Origin: Parasedimentitalea maritima
GTDB taxonomy: Bacteria > Pseudomonadota > Alphaproteobacteria > Rhodobacterales > Rhodobacteraceae
Assembly: GCF_005771405.1 (NCBI RefSeq)
Contig: NZ_VAUA01000008.1
Location: 62,001 to 126,000 of the forward strand
Direction: 5' to 3'
DNA: 64,000 bases
A program made the position numbers and the translations under genes. How positions within the stretch are numbered: position 1 is the first letter of the stretch; each line of letters begins with the position of its first letter. Below, in pieces: positions 63,142 through 64,000 of this stretch. A model generated the notes under the pieces. The model was not told the origin of the DNA. It ran no database searches and was given only the letters and a program-made list of their open reading frames with translations.

Positions 63142-63774
63142 ATGTTCGATCCAAAAGAAACCTACATGAACACCCTCGTCCCCATGGTTGTGGAGCAGAC
63201 CAGCCGCGGTGAACGGGCATATGATATTTTCTCACGCCTGTTGAAAGAGCGGATCATTTTCCTGAATGGTCCTGTGCATGACGGCATGAGCTCACTTATC
63301 GTGGCGCAGCTTTTGCACCTTGAAGCGGAAAACCCATCCAAAGAAATTTCGATGTACATCAACAGCCCGGGTGGCGTGGTGACATCGGGCTTATCGATCT
63401 ATGACACCATGCAATACATCAAACCCAAAGTTTCGACATTGGTGATTGGTCAGGCGGCATCAATGGGGTCGCTGTTGCTGACCGCTGGTGAAAAGGGCAT
63501 GCGCTTTTCGTTGCCCAACTCGCGTGTCATGGTGCACCAGCCTTCTGGCGGTTTCCAAGGGCAGGCTACTGACATCATGATTCACGCCGAAGAGACGCTG
63601 AAACTGAAGCGCCGTCTGAACGAAATTTATGTGGAACATACCGGCCAAGAGCTGGACAAGGTCGAAGCCGCGCTGGAGCGCGACAATTTTATGTCACCTG
63701 AAGAAGCCAAAGAATTTGGCCTGATCGATGAGATCGTGGCCAACCGGCCCAAAGGTGATGACGAAGAGAGCTGA
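63142..63774 (+). CDS. clpP: ATP-dependent Clp protease proteolytic subunit
   Basis: A 210-aa serine protease subunit. Catalytic serine in [10 protein letters not shown], histidine in [10 protein letters not shown], and aspartate further on in the [11 protein letters not shown] region. Fourteen subunits form a chamber fed by ClpX or ClpA. The start at 63142 ([23 protein letters not shown]) includes the short propeptide usual in this group; GGCAGG lies upstream. A terminator-like hairpin lies between it and clpX. Confidence 0.97.
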   Translation: MFDPKETYMNTLVPMVVEQTSRGERAYDIFSRLLKERIIFLNGPVHDGMSSLIVAQLLHLEAENPSKEISMYINSPGGVVTSGLSIYDTMQYIKPKVSTLVIGQAASMGSLLLTAGEKGMRFSLPNSRVMVHQPSGGFQGQATDIMIHAEETLKLKRRLNEIYVEHTGQELDKVEAALERDNFMSPEEAKEFGLIDEIVANRPKGDDEES

Positions 63775-63796
63775 AGCGCTCTCCCTAACTAACCAC

Positions 63797-63821
63797 TGCG
63801 CCCCAGACAGGCTGGGGCGCA
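63797..63821 (+). terminator. Hairpin between clpP and clpX
   Basis: TGCGCCCCAG and CTGGGGCGCA form a 10-bp perfect stem around ACAGG, followed by CTTTA. It may reduce read-through into clpX. Confidence 0.6.
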
Positions 63822-63918
63822 CTTTACGATTGTAGCGGCTGAGGCACTGGCTTAAGCTGTTTTTGAAGCGGGAGACGCCTGTGGCGGGCGGCTCCTGGCG
63901 CGGACTGAAAGGTAGACC

Positions 63919-64000
63919 ATGGCGACGAACTCGAGCGGCGACAGCAAAAATACGCTTTACTGCAGCTTCTGCGGCAAAAGCCAGCATGAGGTGCGCAAGC
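63919..64000 (+). CDS. clpX: ATP-dependent Clp protease ATP-binding subunit (3' truncated by window edge)
   Basis: The first 27 codons are visible and read MATNSSGDSKNTLYCSFCGK and on. The C-x2-C (YCSFCGKSQHEV) is the first half of the N-terminal ClpX zinc-binding domain. It lies 144 bp after clpP, the usual order. The AAA+ part is outside the window. Confidence 0.93.
   Translation, partial: MATNSSGDSKNTLYCSFCGKSQHEVRK

Noticed and set aside
1-64000. tRNA, rRNA, CRISPR, insertion sequence or prophage
   Set aside because: No cloverleaf, repeat-spacer series, transposase, integrase or phage protein was seen in the gaps or gene products.

Overview
The window reads as chromosomal DNA of a marine alphaproteobacterium of the Roseobacter group (Rhodobacterales). 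The evidence is the clpP-clpX pair at the right edge, a sox thiosulfate-oxidation cluster headed by an ArsR-type SoxR, a six-gene Mrp (Mnh/Pha) antiporter operon with fused A and B subunits, an opgC-opgG-opgH set, a degenerate Hint-domain protein, and DmdB/DmdC-like acyl-CoA enzymes. I identified these from protein motifs, not database searches. Genes are tightly packed, with many 4-nt ATGA or GTGA overlaps. I saw no tRNA, rRNA, CRISPR array, prophage or insertion sequence.

Layout. 1-8.4 kb holds the end of a SPOR-domain protein, an M48-like protein without its zinc site, a DmdB-like acyl-CoA ligase, an HBM-domain hybrid histidine kinase, a sulfotransferase and the Hint-like protein. 8.5-17.4 kb is a nine-gene minus-strand block: MerR regulator, DmdC-like acyl-CoA dehydrogenase, a 70-aa protein, a second acyl-CoA dehydrogenase, GST, thiolase, a NADAR protein, a cupin and a bifunctional beta-oxidation enzyme. 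17.7-20.4 kb has a second MerR gene divergent from two PaaI thioesterases and a MATE transporter. 20.5-28.3 kb has DUF952-pyrD-arsC, a UshA-like 5'-nucleotidase with a possible Pho box, a TPR sulfotransferase, a YedK-type protein, a MarR regulator and mnmH. 28.3-36.4 kb has a selD-oxidoreductase fusion and mnhA(B)CDEFG. 36.7-45.6 kb has a rhodanese, a PHB-depolymerase-like esterase, the glucan genes with a TPR protein, and a CaiB/TPP-enzyme pair.

47.4-58.3 kb is the sulfur-oxidation island. DUF302, soxT, an APH-like kinase gene, soxR and soxS lie to the left of soxV and soxXYZABCD. SoxR has the two cysteines expected of a persulfide-sensing SqrR/BigR-type repressor. Four near-identical ATTC-N8-GAAT dyads lie before soxV/soxS, soxX, soxB and soxC. 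Hairpins after soxA and soxB suggest that one sulfur-responsive repressor controls several separate transcription units. soxCD is present, so complete oxidation of thiosulfate to sulfate is predicted. soxW and soxEF are not in the cluster.

58.3-64 kb has a U32 family (TrhP-like) protein, a 58-aa protein, a LysR gene divergent from a small secreted protein across a perfect 20-bp palindrome, a GlxA-type AraC regulator, clpP and the start of clpX. I found no wholly new system. The most useful leads are the repeated sox operator, NADAR and cupin genes inside a beta-oxidation operon, the two degenerate enzymes, and the selenium gene pair.
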